Assembly (NCBI RefSeq): GCF_000426045.1
Contig: NZ_AUEP01000011.1
Location: 146,432 to 210,431, forward strand
From: Marmoricola sp. URHB0036
GTDB lineage: Bacteria > Actinomycetota > Actinomycetes > Propionibacteriales > Nocardioidaceae
Direction of reading: 5' to 3'
Length of the DNA stretch: 64,000 nt
Shown here: one piece after another, positions 8,517 through 16,769 of the stretch
Layout: the number at the start of each line of letters is the position of its first letter
Position numbering within the stretch: position 1 is the first letter of the stretch
Made by a program: the position numbers and the translations under genes
The notes under the pieces: generated by a model
Told to the model about the DNA's origin: nothing
Databases searched by the model: none
What the model saw: the letters and a program-made list of their open reading frames with translations, nothing else

Positions 8517-11138
8517 TCAGACGGTGGGCTCGCTGAGGCCGAGGGAGCCGATCCGCGCACTCGCCTCGCGACGGGTGCGGGTGCCGAGCTTCTGGAGGAT
8601 GGCCGAGACGTGGTGGTCGACCGTGCGGGTCGAGATCACCAGCCGGCCGGCGATCTCGGCGTTGGACAGCCCCGTACCGACCAGCTGCAGGATCTCCACC
8701 TGGCGATCGGTCAGGCCGGCCGGGTTGCCGCGCGTGCTCGGAGTGGGTCGGCTGGGCAACCGGGAGACGCCGAGACCGCGCAAGCGGTGCCTCGCGAGGG
8801 TGCTCGCGGGCTCGGCTCCCAGCGAGTCGAGGATCCGGATCGCCTCCATGGTCGGATCCACCTCGCCGGACTCCATCAGCTCGAGCGCCTGCTCGTAGGG
8901 GTCACCGAAGTCGGCCCAGAACTCCGCGGCGGCGCGCCAGTCCCCGGAGCTGCCGGCGGCGTACCCCTCGGGCCCGGTGGTGGGCACCGGCACCTCGTGA
9001 CCCAGCCGGTGCAGGTAGCGGAGCAGCTCTGCTCGCTGGACCGCGCATCCCGGCCGGTCGGTGCGCGCGAGCAGCAGCTGGGGGTACGGCGCCGCCTCGG
9101 TGCCCCGACCGGTCAGCCAGGCCCACTCGATCCACGCCATCCCGGTGGTCACCAGCCACTCGAGCACGTCGGCCCGGTCGGCGTGCTCGCGCGACTGGGT
9201 GAGCAGCCGCGGGGCATCGGGGTGACCCTGTCGCACCCTGAGCCGAGCGAGGATGGGCACCGTCTCGCGGCCGATCATCGCCGGGTCGCCCCGGTCCTCG
9301 AGCAGCGAGGTGAACCCGGCCACGGCCTCGTTCCACTCGCCGTACATCGCGAGCAGGCGGTGCCGCCGGGCATCGATCATGTAGTGGTGCACCGGGAAGT
9401 CCCGGTCACGGCTGTAGTCGCTCGCGGCGTCGAGATACTGCCCGACCTTGGGGTAGTCGCCCAGTCGCCACAGTCCCTCGACGAGGTTGTAGTAGCTGCG
9501 CATCACGAACTCGTGGTTGCCGACCCGCCGCGCGATCTCGAGGCTGGCCACCAGCTCGCCCTCGCCGCTCGGATCGCCGAGCTGCAGGTGGGCGGAGCCG
9601 ATGTAGTTGCGCGACAGGGCCACGAGGTCCTCGGCGCCGGAACGTTCGGCCATCGCCAGCGCCGCCTCCAGGTGAGGGAGCCCGGCCTCCTCCTCGTCGA
9701 CCAGCACGAGCAGCCCGCCGAGGTTCACCTCGGCCAGGGCCACGTCGCTGCTCTCCTCGGCGCTCACCGCGAGCGCGCGTTCGGCGGAGACCCGGGCATC
9801 GGCGGTGCGTTCGGTCAGCCACTGCTGCCGGGACAGCGTGACCAGGGGCCGGACCAGGCGGGGCCGGTCGCCGGCGGACTCGTACTCGCGAACCGCGGCG
9901 GCGGCCTCACCGGCGGCGGCGTCGAGGCGGTTGGTGTTGCTCAACGACCAGGCGTAGCCCTCCCGGAGGCGGCCGCGGCTGGTGGCGTCGAGCAAGGCAC
10001 CCCGCGCCAGCACCTGCTCGTAGGCGACGGCGGCCTGCTGATGGGCGCCGACACGCGTTGCCTGCCGGGCCGCGGTCGTGCCGTGCTCGACCACTGCGCG
10101 GTCGTCACCGGCACCGACCGCATGGTGCAGCATCCGGAACGGGTCTGCTCCGCTGCGGCCCTGCTCATCGACGAGCAGCTGCAGCATCACCCGGTTCAGC
10201 TCGATCCGCTCGATGCTGGTCAGCGATCCCTCCACCGCGCGTCGGGCCAGCTCGTGCCGGAACGAGACCAGCGTCCCGCGCACCTCCAGCACTCCGGCGC
10301 GCTCGGCCTCGCCGACCGGTTCCAGGTCGTCGACCAGCTCCCGCAGGGTGGCCAGGCCGAGTCCCGCAGGCACCACCGACAGCTGCCGTACGACGGCCTG
10401 CGACTCGGGCCCCAAGGAGGCGAACCTGGCGAGCACCGCATCCACCACGGTGGGCGGCACGGCTGGGCCGGAGAAGGCCAGCAGCTCGCTGACGAAGAAC
10501 GGGTTGCCCCCGGTCAGGCGGAACAGCTCGTCGGCGTCGAAGCCGTGCTGCCCGGCCAGCTCGGCCACGGCCGCCGGGGAAAGCCGCTCGAGCCGCAGGC
10601 GCAACGCCTCCACGCTGGCCAACCCCCCGAGCACGGACCGCAGGGGGTGGTCGAGATCGAGCTCGTCCTCCCGATAGCTGACCACCAGCACGGCCGGCAG
10701 CTCGTGCATCCGCCGTCCGAGGAAGCGGAGCGCGTCGAGGGTGGCCCCGTCGGCCCAGTGCGCGTCCTCGACGACCAGCACGGTCGGGCCCGGTTCCCGA
10801 GCCAGCTCCCGGGCGGCCGCCGCGAAGACCTCTCCCGGGTCGTCCGGCGGTGCCGAGAGGGCGTCGTACAGCGGACCGGGTACGGACTGGACCGCCTCAC
10901 GCAGGGGGCTCAACGGCCGTGGTGTCAGCAGGTCCTCGCAGGCACCGGTGAGCACCCGAACCGTGGGGGCCGCCCCGGCGAGGAAGGCACGCAGCAGGCT
11001 GGTCTTGCCGATCCCGGCCTCGCCGAGCACCAGCACGGTGGAACCCCGGCCGGCCGCGGCTCGGCCGACCGCAGCCTCCAGGAGCTGCAGCTGCACCTGC
11101 CGCTCCAGCAGACCCGCCACCGGCACATCGTCTCGCAC
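8517..11138 (-). CDS. LAL-type LuxR transcriptional regulator with AAA ATPase
   Basis: 873 residues if started at GTG 11138. Walker A VLGEAGIGKTS at 39-47, Walker B TVLVVEDAHWAD, a long TPR-like middle, and a C-terminal LuxR HTH (LTDRQVEILQLVGTGLSNAEIAGRLVISTRTVDHHVSAIL). This is the large ATP-binding LuxR family, which typically activates catabolic or secondary-metabolic genes when ligand is present. The frame stays open past 11138 into the divergent sigma gene, but the family's usual start is right before the ATPase; no strong ribosome site is seen, so the start is uncertain. Divergent from the ECF sigma gene by 79 bp. Confidence 0.85.
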   Translation of the reverse strand: MRDDVPVAGLLERQVQLQLLEAAVGRAAAGRGSTVLVLGEAGIGKTSLLRAFLAGAAPTVRVLTGACEDLLTPRPLSPLREAVQSVPGPLYDALSAPPDDPGEVFAAAARELAREPGPTVLVVEDAHWADGATLDALRFLGRRMHELPAVLVVSYREDELDLDHPLRSVLGGLASVEALRLRLERLSPAAVAELAGQHGFDADELFRLTGGNPFFVSELLAFSGPAVPPTVVDAVLARFASLGPESQAVVRQLSVVPAGLGLATLRELVDDLEPVGEAERAGVLEVRGTLVSFRHELARRAVEGSLTSIERIELNRVMLQLLVDEQGRSGADPFRMLHHAVGAGDDRAVVEHGTTAARQATRVGAHQQAAVAYEQVLARGALLDATSRGRLREGYAWSLSNTNRLDAAAGEAAAAVREYESAGDRPRLVRPLVTLSRQQWLTERTADARVSAERALAVSAEESSDVALAEVNLGGLLVLVDEEEAGLPHLEAALAMAERSGAEDLVALSRNYIGSAHLQLGDPSGEGELVASLEIARRVGNHEFVMRSYYNLVEGLWRLGDYPKVGQYLDAASDYSRDRDFPVHHYMIDARRHRLLAMYGEWNEAVAGFTSLLEDRGDPAMIGRETVPILARLRVRQGHPDAPRLLTQSREHADRADVLEWLVTTGMAWIEWAWLTGRGTEAAPYPQLLLARTDRPGCAVQRAELLRYLHRLGHEVPVPTTGPEGYAAGSSGDWRAAAEFWADFGDPYEQALELMESGEVDPTMEAIRILDSLGAEPASTLARHRLRGLGVSRLPSRPTPSTRGNPAGLTDRQVEILQLVGTGLSNAEIAGRLVISTRTVDHHVSAILQKLGTRTRREASARIGSLGLSEPTV

Positions 11139-11217
11139 CGGATGGGCAGTTGGGAGGACGCGAATGGGCAGTCGTTGCCGATGAGGGCGGGGCCGCCCCG
11201 CGCACACGCTGACGGAC

Positions 11218-11787
11218 ATGGAAACCGAGACGCTCCTCCATCCCGCATCGTGCCGGCCCGACGGGTGCGCCGGTCTGTGCACCGAGGCCGGTCTGCGCGC
11301 CGCCGACGCGGCGTACCGCCACCGGCTGATCGCCCGCGCCCGCCGCGTCCTCGGGGACCCCGCGCTGGCCGAAGAGGCCGCCCAGGAAGCGCTGGTCCGG
11401 GCCTGGCGGTCCTGCGCGACCTTCGACCCGGCCGGCGCGCCGGTCCGCGCGTGGCTGCTGACGATCGTGCACCACGTCGCCGTCGACATGGCCCGGGCAC
11501 GCGCCCGTCGCCCCCCGGTGTCCGGTGCCTCGCCCGACCACGAGCCGACTCATCGCGTGGCCGCCACCCACGAGGACACCGTCGTGCTGCGCCACGAGCT
11601 GCTCGACGCCCTGTCCGGGATCGGCCCGGCCCATCGCCACGTGGTGGTGGAGACCGTGCTCCGCGACCGCTCGCACGCCGACGTGGCGGCCGAGCTCGGC
11701 ATCCCTGCCGGTACGGTGAGGAGCCGTCTGCACTACGCGCTGCGCGAGCTGAGGGCCCTGATCGAGGCGCGCGCCTGCCCCGCCTGA
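11218..11787 (+). CDS. ECF-type RNA polymerase sigma factor
   Basis: 189 residues. Region 2 spans about 37-100 (RARRVLGDPALAEEAAQEALVRAWRS, then VRAWLLTIVHHVAVDMARAR, the region 2.4 helix). Region 4 is about 130-180 (GPAHRHVVVETVLRDRSHADVAAELGIPAGTVRSRLHYAL, the -35 recognising HTH). A short Cys-rich N-terminal stretch (ASCRPDGCAGLC) precedes region 2, unusual for the family and possibly metal or redox sensitive (inference). No anti-sigma gene is adjacent: the next gene is prfB. Divergent from the LAL regulator. Confidence 0.9.
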   Translation: METETLLHPASCRPDGCAGLCTEAGLRAADAAYRHRLIARARRVLGDPALAEEAAQEALVRAWRSCATFDPAGAPVRAWLLTIVHHVAVDMARARARRPPVSGASPDHEPTHRVAATHEDTVVLRHELLDALSGIGPAHRHVVVETVLRDRSHADVAAELGIPAGTVRSRLHYALRELRALIEARACPA

Positions 11788-11835
11788 CGGCTCCCGCGTC
11801 GCTCCGGACCCGGCGGCCACGTAGCCTCTGTGCTT

Positions 11836-12954
11836 GTGGCAACCACCGACTTCGACTCCGAGATCAAGCAGCTCCAGGCGACCATGAAGACCATCGGGTC
11901 CGTGCTGGACCTCGACAGCATGCGCAAGGAGATCGCCGACCTCGGCGAGCAGGTGGCCGCCCCGGACCTGTGGGACGACCAGACCAACGCCCAGCGGGTC
12001 ACCGGGCGGCTCTCGGCCCTTCAGCACGACCTCGAGCGCTTCGAGAGCCTGCAGAGCCGGCTCGACGACCTCAGCGTCATGGTGGAGCTGGCCGCTGAGG
12101 AGGACGACGCCGACGCGGCGGCCGAGACCGAGACCGAGCTCAAGCGGCTGATCAAGTCGGTGGAGCAGCTGGAGGTGCGCACCCTCCTGTCCGGGGAGTA
12201 CGACGCCCGCGAGGCGATCGTCAGCATCCGGTCGGGAGCCGGTGGCGTCGACGCGGCTGACTTCGCCGAGATGCTGATGCGGATGTACACCCGCTGGGCC
12301 GAGCGCAACAAGTACCCCGTCGAGGTCTTCGACACCTCCTACGCCGAGGAGGCCGGCCTGAAGTCCGCGACCTTCGCCATCCACGCGCCCTACGCCTACG
12401 GCACCCTGAGCGTCGAGGCCGGGACCCACCGGCTCGTGCGGATCAGCCCGTTCGACAACCAGGGTCGTCGCCAGACCAGCTTCGCTGCGGTCGAGGTGGT
12501 GCCGGTGCTCGAGCAGACCGACGAGATCGACATCCCTGAGGAGGACGTCCGTGTCGACGTCTACCGCTCGAGCGGTCCCGGTGGTCAGTCGGTCAACACC
12601 ACCGACTCCGCCGTACGCCTCACCCACCTGCCGACCGGCACCGTGGTGTCCTGCCAGAACGAGAAGTCGCAGCTGCAGAACAAGGCCAGCGCGATGGTGA
12701 TCCTCAAGGCCAAGCTGCTCGCGCTGAAGAAGGCCGAGGAGAAGGCCCAGCTCGACGCCCTGCGCGGCGACGTCCAGGCCAGCTGGGGCGACCAGATGCG
12801 CAACTACGTGCTGAACCCCTACCAGATGGTCAAGGACCTCCGCACCGAGTACGAGGTCGGCAACCCCCAGGCCGTCTTCGACGGCGAGATCGACGGCTTC
12901 CTCGAGGCCGGCATCCGGTGGCGCGTCGGCGCCGAGATCGCCGCCGCCAACTAG
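11836..12954 (+). CDS. prfB: Peptide chain release factor 2
   Basis: Releases nascent peptide at UGA and UAA. RF2-specific features are visible: the SPF anticodon-like tripeptide in [12 protein letters not shown], and the catalytic GGQ in [39 protein letters not shown] is also typical. GTG at 11836 gives 372 residues, beginning [13 protein letters not shown]; a GTG two codons earlier is possible. The frame is continuous, so there is no programmed UGA frameshift as in E. coli. The ftsE-ftsX-smpB group that often lies next to prfB in actinobacteria is about 8 kb away here. The stop overlaps the convergent VOC gene. Confidence 0.97.
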   Translation: MATTDFDSEIKQLQATMKTIGSVLDLDSMRKEIADLGEQVAAPDLWDDQTNAQRVTGRLSALQHDLERFESLQSRLDDLSVMVELAAEEDDADAAAETETELKRLIKSVEQLEVRTLLSGEYDAREAIVSIRSGAGGVDAADFAEMLMRMYTRWAERNKYPVEVFDTSYAEEAGLKSATFAIHAPYAYGTLSVEAGTHRLVRISPFDNQGRRQTSFAAVEVVPVLEQTDEIDIPEEDVRVDVYRSSGPGGQSVNTTDSAVRLTHLPTGTVVSCQNEKSQLQNKASAMVILKAKLLALKKAEEKAQLDALRGDVQASWGDQMRNYVLNPYQMVKDLRTEYEVGNPQAVFDGEIDGFLEAGIRWRVGAEIAAAN

Positions 12955-13781
12955 GCACCGAGGAACTGGCTGGCCGTGAACACCGCCCCTTGCGGGTCGC
13001 GGATGGTCGCCTGCTGCGTCCAGTCGTTGTCCTCACGGCCGAGCACCGTCGCGCCGAGCGACTCGGCCAGGGCGGCCGACTCGTCGCGGTCGGCCACGGT
13101 GAAGGTCACGTGCCAGTGCGGACCCAGCTCGCCAGCCGGGGCGACCCCACCGATGACGTCGGCGAAGCCGGGCGGCGCCGTGGCCTGTCGCTCGTGGATG
13201 CCCGGGTCGCTGGTAGCGGCGAGATGGTCGCCGTAGCCCGGCACCTGGATCATCGTCGCGAACCCGAGGTCGGCGAACACCCAGCCGAAGACCTGTTCGT
13301 AGAAGCGCCGCACCGCTGAGAGGTCGTCGGTGTGCAGGTCGCTGAAGTTCCAGGCACCCGGCACGTTGGCGAGCTGTACGCCGAGCCGCGACCGGGCCTG
13401 CCAAAGGCTCAGCTCCACCCCGGACGGGTCGAGCACGTTCACCCACCGACCCGCCTGCCCGGCATCGGCAGGCTGGGCAAGGAGGCGCCCACCGGCTCGC
13501 TCCACCGCAACCGCCGTCGCATCGATGTCGTCGACGGCGACGTAGGTGCGCCAGATCGCCTGACCGTCGTCGGGCGAGGGCTCCGCGGGACCGGTGAGCC
13601 CGGCCACGTCCTGGCCGTCGAGCCGGGCGATGACGTAGCTGAAGGGGGTGTCTGGCGGGGTTGCTGTCTCGAACGTCCAGCCCAACAGCGCGCCGTAGAA
13701 CTCCTGGGCGGCGCCGAGGTCGCCCGCCTCCAGGTCGATCCACGACGTGCTGCCGTGCGGGTAGGTGCGTGCTGCGCTCAT
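12951..13781 (-). CDS. Two-domain VOC (glyoxalase-like) protein
   Basis: 276 residues made of two tandem VOC domains: 1-~130 ([24 protein letters not shown] ... [14 protein letters not shown]) and ~140-276 ([24 protein letters not shown] ... [14 protein letters not shown]). The arrangement resembles mycobacterial CFP32-type proteins. Metal ligands are not conserved in an obvious way, so a catalytic role is uncertain; binding of a small ligand or antibiotic is as likely. Stop codon overlaps that of prfB by 4 nt. Confidence 0.85.
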   Translation of the reverse strand: MSAARTYPHGSTSWIDLEAGDLGAAQEFYGALLGWTFETATPPDTPFSYVIARLDGQDVAGLTGPAEPSPDDGQAIWRTYVAVDDIDATAVAVERAGGRLLAQPADAGQAGRWVNVLDPSGVELSLWQARSRLGVQLANVPGAWNFSDLHTDDLSAVRRFYEQVFGWVFADLGFATMIQVPGYGDHLAATSDPGIHERQATAPPGFADVIGGVAPAGELGPHWHVTFTVADRDESAALAESLGATVLGREDNDWTQQATIRDPQGAVFTASQFLGA

Positions 13782-13860
13782 GAGCCCACGCTAGGACCGG
13801 CCACCGACAGGGCCACCGGGAGCGAGGCGCGGGGTTTCCAGATGGTTGAAGTGGGTAGGA

Positions 13861-13880
13861 GATGTGATCGGAGTCACATC
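13861..13880. promoter_or_regulatory. CRP/FNR-like palindrome upstream of the MHS transporter
   Basis: GATGTGA-N6-TCACATC is a perfect 7-bp dyad containing the canonical CRP core TGTGA-N6-TCACA (13863-13878). It ends 24 bp before the ATG at 13905, so it lies in the promoter or leader of the transporter gene. A cAMP-receptor-type regulator is the best guess; the family match is by consensus only. Confidence 0.65.
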
Positions 13881-13904
13881 GCCTGACATCGGCAGGAGAC
13901 CGAG

Positions 13905-15254
13905 ATGACACTCAACCCGCAGTCGCTGGACGCCTCCACAGAGGTGCAAGGCACCGGCGAGCAGAAGGGCCTCATCCGCAGGGCCGCGCTCGCGAGCACG
14001 GTCGGGACCACCATCGAGTGGTACGACTTCTTCCTCTACAACACCGCCGCTGCGCTCGTCTTTCCGGCGCTGTTCTTTCCCGAGTCCTCGACGTACGCCG
14101 GACGGCTGGAGTCCTTCGCGACCTATGCCATCGGCTTCGCCGCCCGTCCGGTCGGGGCGTTCATCTTCGGCCACTGGGGTGACCGGATCGGCCGCAAGGC
14201 CACGCTGATCGTCACCCTGCTCATGATGGGTATCGCCACCACGCTCGTCGGTGTGCTGCCCGGCGCCGACTCGATCGGCAAGGCGGCTCCGCTGCTGCTC
14301 GTGGTGCTGCGCCTGGTGCAGGGCATCGCGGTCGGTGGTGAGTGGAGCGGCTCGGTGCTGCTCTCGATGGAGTGGGGCGACCAGAGGCGACGCGGGTTCA
14401 TGGCCAGCCTCCCGCAGCTCGGGGTGGCCTTCGGGCTGATCCTCGGCACCGGCTTCCTCTACATCATGAGCTGGCTGCTGACCGACGACCAGTTCACGTC
14501 ATGGGGCTGGCGGATCCCGTTCCTGTTCAGCATCGTGCTGGTCGGGATCGGCCTCTACATCCGGCTCCGCATCCTGGAGACCCCGATGTTCGCCCAGCGG
14601 CTGAAGGAGAACAAGATCAGTCGGCTGCCCTCGATCGAGGTGATCAAGGACCACTGGAAGCCGATCCTGCTCAGCGCGTTCGCACGCATGTCGGAGCAGG
14701 CGCCGTTCTACGTGATCACCACCTTCACCCTGACCTATCTCACCGAGGAGCAGGGCTACACGAAGACGTTCGCCCTGGCCGGCATCCTCTCCGCTGCGGC
14801 GGTCGAGCTGGTGGCGGTGCCGTTGTTCGGGCACCTGTCCGACACCGTCGGTCGCAAGAAGGTCTACCTCACCGGGGCAGCGTTGACCGGTGTCTACGGG
14901 TTCGTGCTGTTCGCCGCCCTCGACAGCGGGGTGGCCGTGCTGGCCTTCCTGGCCATGTTCGTCGCGCTCATCCCGCACGCGATGCAGTACGGCCCCCAGG
15001 CCTCGTTGATCGCGGAGTCGTTCCCGACCTCGCTGCGGTACGCCGGGGCAGGACTGGGCTACCAGCTCGCCTCGGTCATCGCAGGTGGTCCGGCACCACT
15101 CGTCGCGACGTACCTGCTCGAGCACACCGGGTCGGTCTACTCGATCGCCTGGGCGGTGCTCGGCTGCGCGGTGATCACGATCGTCGCGGTGGCGCTGATG
15201 GACGACCGCAGCCGTTCGGACATCAACCTCGACGAGACCTACGCCAAGGTCTGA
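13905..15254 (+). CDS. MFS transporter, metabolite:H+ symporter (MHS) family
   Basis: 449 residues with about 12 membrane helices. The signature STVGTTIEWYDFFLYNTAAA with ALVFPALFFPE near residues 28-60 marks the MHS subfamily (ProP, KgtP, ShiA relatives), and GHWGDRIGRKATL is the MFS loop 2-3 motif, repeated as GHLSDTVGRKKVYL in the second half. Likely imports an organic acid or osmolyte with protons across the cytoplasmic membrane; the substrate is not predictable. Ribosome site AGGAGA lies 6 nt upstream. The CRP-like palindrome just upstream suggests carbon-source control. Confidence 0.9.
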   Translation: MTLNPQSLDASTEVQGTGEQKGLIRRAALASTVGTTIEWYDFFLYNTAAALVFPALFFPESSTYAGRLESFATYAIGFAARPVGAFIFGHWGDRIGRKATLIVTLLMMGIATTLVGVLPGADSIGKAAPLLLVVLRLVQGIAVGGEWSGSVLLSMEWGDQRRRGFMASLPQLGVAFGLILGTGFLYIMSWLLTDDQFTSWGWRIPFLFSIVLVGIGLYIRLRILETPMFAQRLKENKISRLPSIEVIKDHWKPILLSAFARMSEQAPFYVITTFTLTYLTEEQGYTKTFALAGILSAAAVELVAVPLFGHLSDTVGRKKVYLTGAALTGVYGFVLFAALDSGVAVLAFLAMFVALIPHAMQYGPQASLIAESFPTSLRYAGAGLGYQLASVIAGGPAPLVATYLLEHTGSVYSIAWAVLGCAVITIVAVALMDDRSRSDINLDETYAKV

Positions 15255-15284
15255 GCGTGGGCGGTCGGTCGCCGGGTCGTGCGA

Positions 15285-15611
15285 CTAGCGGCCGACCGCC
15301 TTCTCCAGCTCCGCCTTGGTCATCGACGAGCGTCCCTTGACGTTCTTCCTCTTCGCCTCTTCGTAGAGCTGGTCCCTGGTGCGTCCGCCCGAACCGGAGT
15401 GCGAGCGGAGACCACCGCGACGACTGGAGGAGATGTCCTGCGTCGAGGTCTTGCTCTTCTGCTCGGCCTCGCCAGACCGCGCCCGCTCCTTGTTCACGGT
15501 GCGTGCGGCGATCTCCTCGGCGGTGTCCTCGCTGCGGCCCTGGTCCTCGAGTCCCTCCTTGATGTGCTCGTACTGGCGCTCGCGCTTCTTGCTCCATGCC
15601 TGCTGCGGCAT
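15285..15611 (-). CDS. Plasmid-stabilisation-like small charged protein
   Basis: 108 residues, highly charged, no membrane segment. The N-terminus KKRERQYEHIKEGLEDQG followed by SEDTAEEIAARTVNKERARSGE, and the C-terminus RTRDQLYEEAKRKNVKGRSSMTKAELEKAVGR (a Rho-N/SAP-like DNA-binding motif) match a family widely annotated in actinobacteria as plasmid stabilisation protein; the real function is unknown and the gene is chromosomal here. The ribosome site GAAGGAGG is excellent. Confidence 0.8.
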   Translation of the reverse strand: MPQQAWSKKRERQYEHIKEGLEDQGRSEDTAEEIAARTVNKERARSGEAEQKSKTSTQDISSSRRGGLRSHSGSGGRTRDQLYEEAKRKNVKGRSSMTKAELEKAVGR

Positions 15612-15671
15612 CGCTGCCTCCTTCGAATCGGGGACCCTTCCGTCGTACCCGATTCAGCGCCGGTCAGGCCA

Positions 15672-16703
15672 CTACCGGGTGGGGTCGTGTGAGACCCGGA
15701 CCAGGAGCTTGCCGAAGTTGGCACCGGTGAGGAGGCCGCGGAAGGCCTCGGGAGCCGCGTCGAGCCCCTCGACGACGTCCTCGCGGTAGCGCACCGAGCC
15801 GTCGGCCACCCAGCCCGACATGTCGCGGACGAAGTCGCGGGTGTGGGACTTCACGAACTCGCCCTGGATGAAGCCACGCACCAGCAGGCTCTTGGTGAGC
15901 ACCAGGCGCATGAAGCCGGGCAGCCGGTCTCGGCCCTCGGGCGCCGCCGAGGCGTTGTAGTCCGCCACCAGGCCGCACACCGGCATCCGGGCATAGAGGT
16001 TCACGTGCCGCAGGACCTCGCGGGTCACCGGACCGCCGACGTTCTCGAAGTAGACGTCGACGCCGTCGGGCACGGCGGCGGCCAGGTCGTCGGCGAACGT
16101 GGGGGAGCGGTGGTCGAGGGCGACGTCGAAGCCGAAGTCCTCGAGCAGCGCCTGGCGCTTCTTCTCGCCGCCGGCGATCCCGACGGCACGAGCACCCTTG
16201 ACCTTCGCGATCTGGCCGACCGCCGATCCCACCGGTCCCGTCGCGGCCGCCACCACGACGGTCTCGCCGGGTTGTGGCTTGCCGATCTCGAGCAGTCCGG
16301 CGTACGCCGTGAACCCGGGCATGCCGAGCACCCCGAGAGCCGTCGAGATCGGTGCGCTCGACGGGTCGAGCTTGCGGACGTGAGCGGCACCGGCGACGGC
16401 GTGGGTCTGCCAGCCGGAGTAGGAGAGCACCACGTCGCCCACGTCGTACGACGGGTCGCGGGACTCCTCGACGACGCAGACTGTGCCGCCGACGATCACC
16501 TCGCCGACCCCGACCGGGTCGGCGTACGACGCAGCGTCGCTCAGCCGGCCGCGCATGTAGGGGTCGAGGGAGAGGTAGACGACGCGCAGCAACAGCTGGC
16601 CGTCCTCGAGATCGGGGAGCTCGTGCTCCTCGAAGGCGAAGGTGTCGTCGGTGGGCTCACCCTCGGGTCGACGGGCAAGCCGTACCTGGCGTGACGTGGA
16701 CAT
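15672..16703 (-). CDS. NADP-dependent oxidoreductase, zinc-free MDR family (CurA/leukotriene reductase type)
   Basis: 343 residues. The N-terminal region (LRVVYLSLDPYMRGRLSD) and the nucleotide motif VVVAAATGPVGSAVGQIAKVKGARAVGIAGG are typical of the MDR subfamily of prostaglandin/curcumin reductases and YncB. Zn-binding cysteines of alcohol dehydrogenases are absent. The likely reaction is NADPH-dependent reduction of an activated C=C double bond. Its ribosome site (GAGGAG) is part of the outer arm of a strong hairpin at 16708-16762. Confidence 0.9.
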   Translation of the reverse strand: MSTSRQVRLARRPEGEPTDDTFAFEEHELPDLEDGQLLLRVVYLSLDPYMRGRLSDAASYADPVGVGEVIVGGTVCVVEESRDPSYDVGDVVLSYSGWQTHAVAGAAHVRKLDPSSAPISTALGVLGMPGFTAYAGLLEIGKPQPGETVVVAAATGPVGSAVGQIAKVKGARAVGIAGGEKKRQALLEDFGFDVALDHRSPTFADDLAAAVPDGVDVYFENVGGPVTREVLRHVNLYARMPVCGLVADYNASAAPEGRDRLPGFMRLVLTKSLLVRGFIQGEFVKSHTRDFVRDMSGWVADGSVRYREDVVEGLDAAPEAFRGLLTGANFGKLLVRVSHDPTR

Positions 16704-16707
16704 GAGA

Positions 16708-16762
16708 ACTCCTCGGGGAGTGCGAGCTGGGGGAGTCCCCCAGCATGCCCTCCCCGAGGAGT
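16708..16762 (-). terminator. Large hairpin between the S8 peptidase and MDR genes, covering a ribosome site
   Basis: Outer arms ACTCCTCGGGGAG (16708-16720) and CTCCCCGAGGAGT (16750-16762) pair perfectly over 13 bp. An inner hairpin has GCTGGGGGA (16726-16734) and TCCCCCAGC (16736-16744). It lies 7 bp after the peptidase stop, so it probably terminates that transcript. The distal arm also contains the GAGGAG Shine-Dalgarno of the MDR gene, which would be masked when read through. Confidence 0.7.
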
Positions 16763-16769
16763 GAGCCGA

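Noticed and set aside
11836..12000. Possible programmed frameshift in prfB
   Set aside because: The reading frame is continuous with no in-frame UGA near codon 25.
8472..12098. Open + strand frame of over 1200 codons
   Set aside because: Antisense to the LAL regulator, then runs through the sigma gene and into prfB in other frames; it has no recognisable domain.
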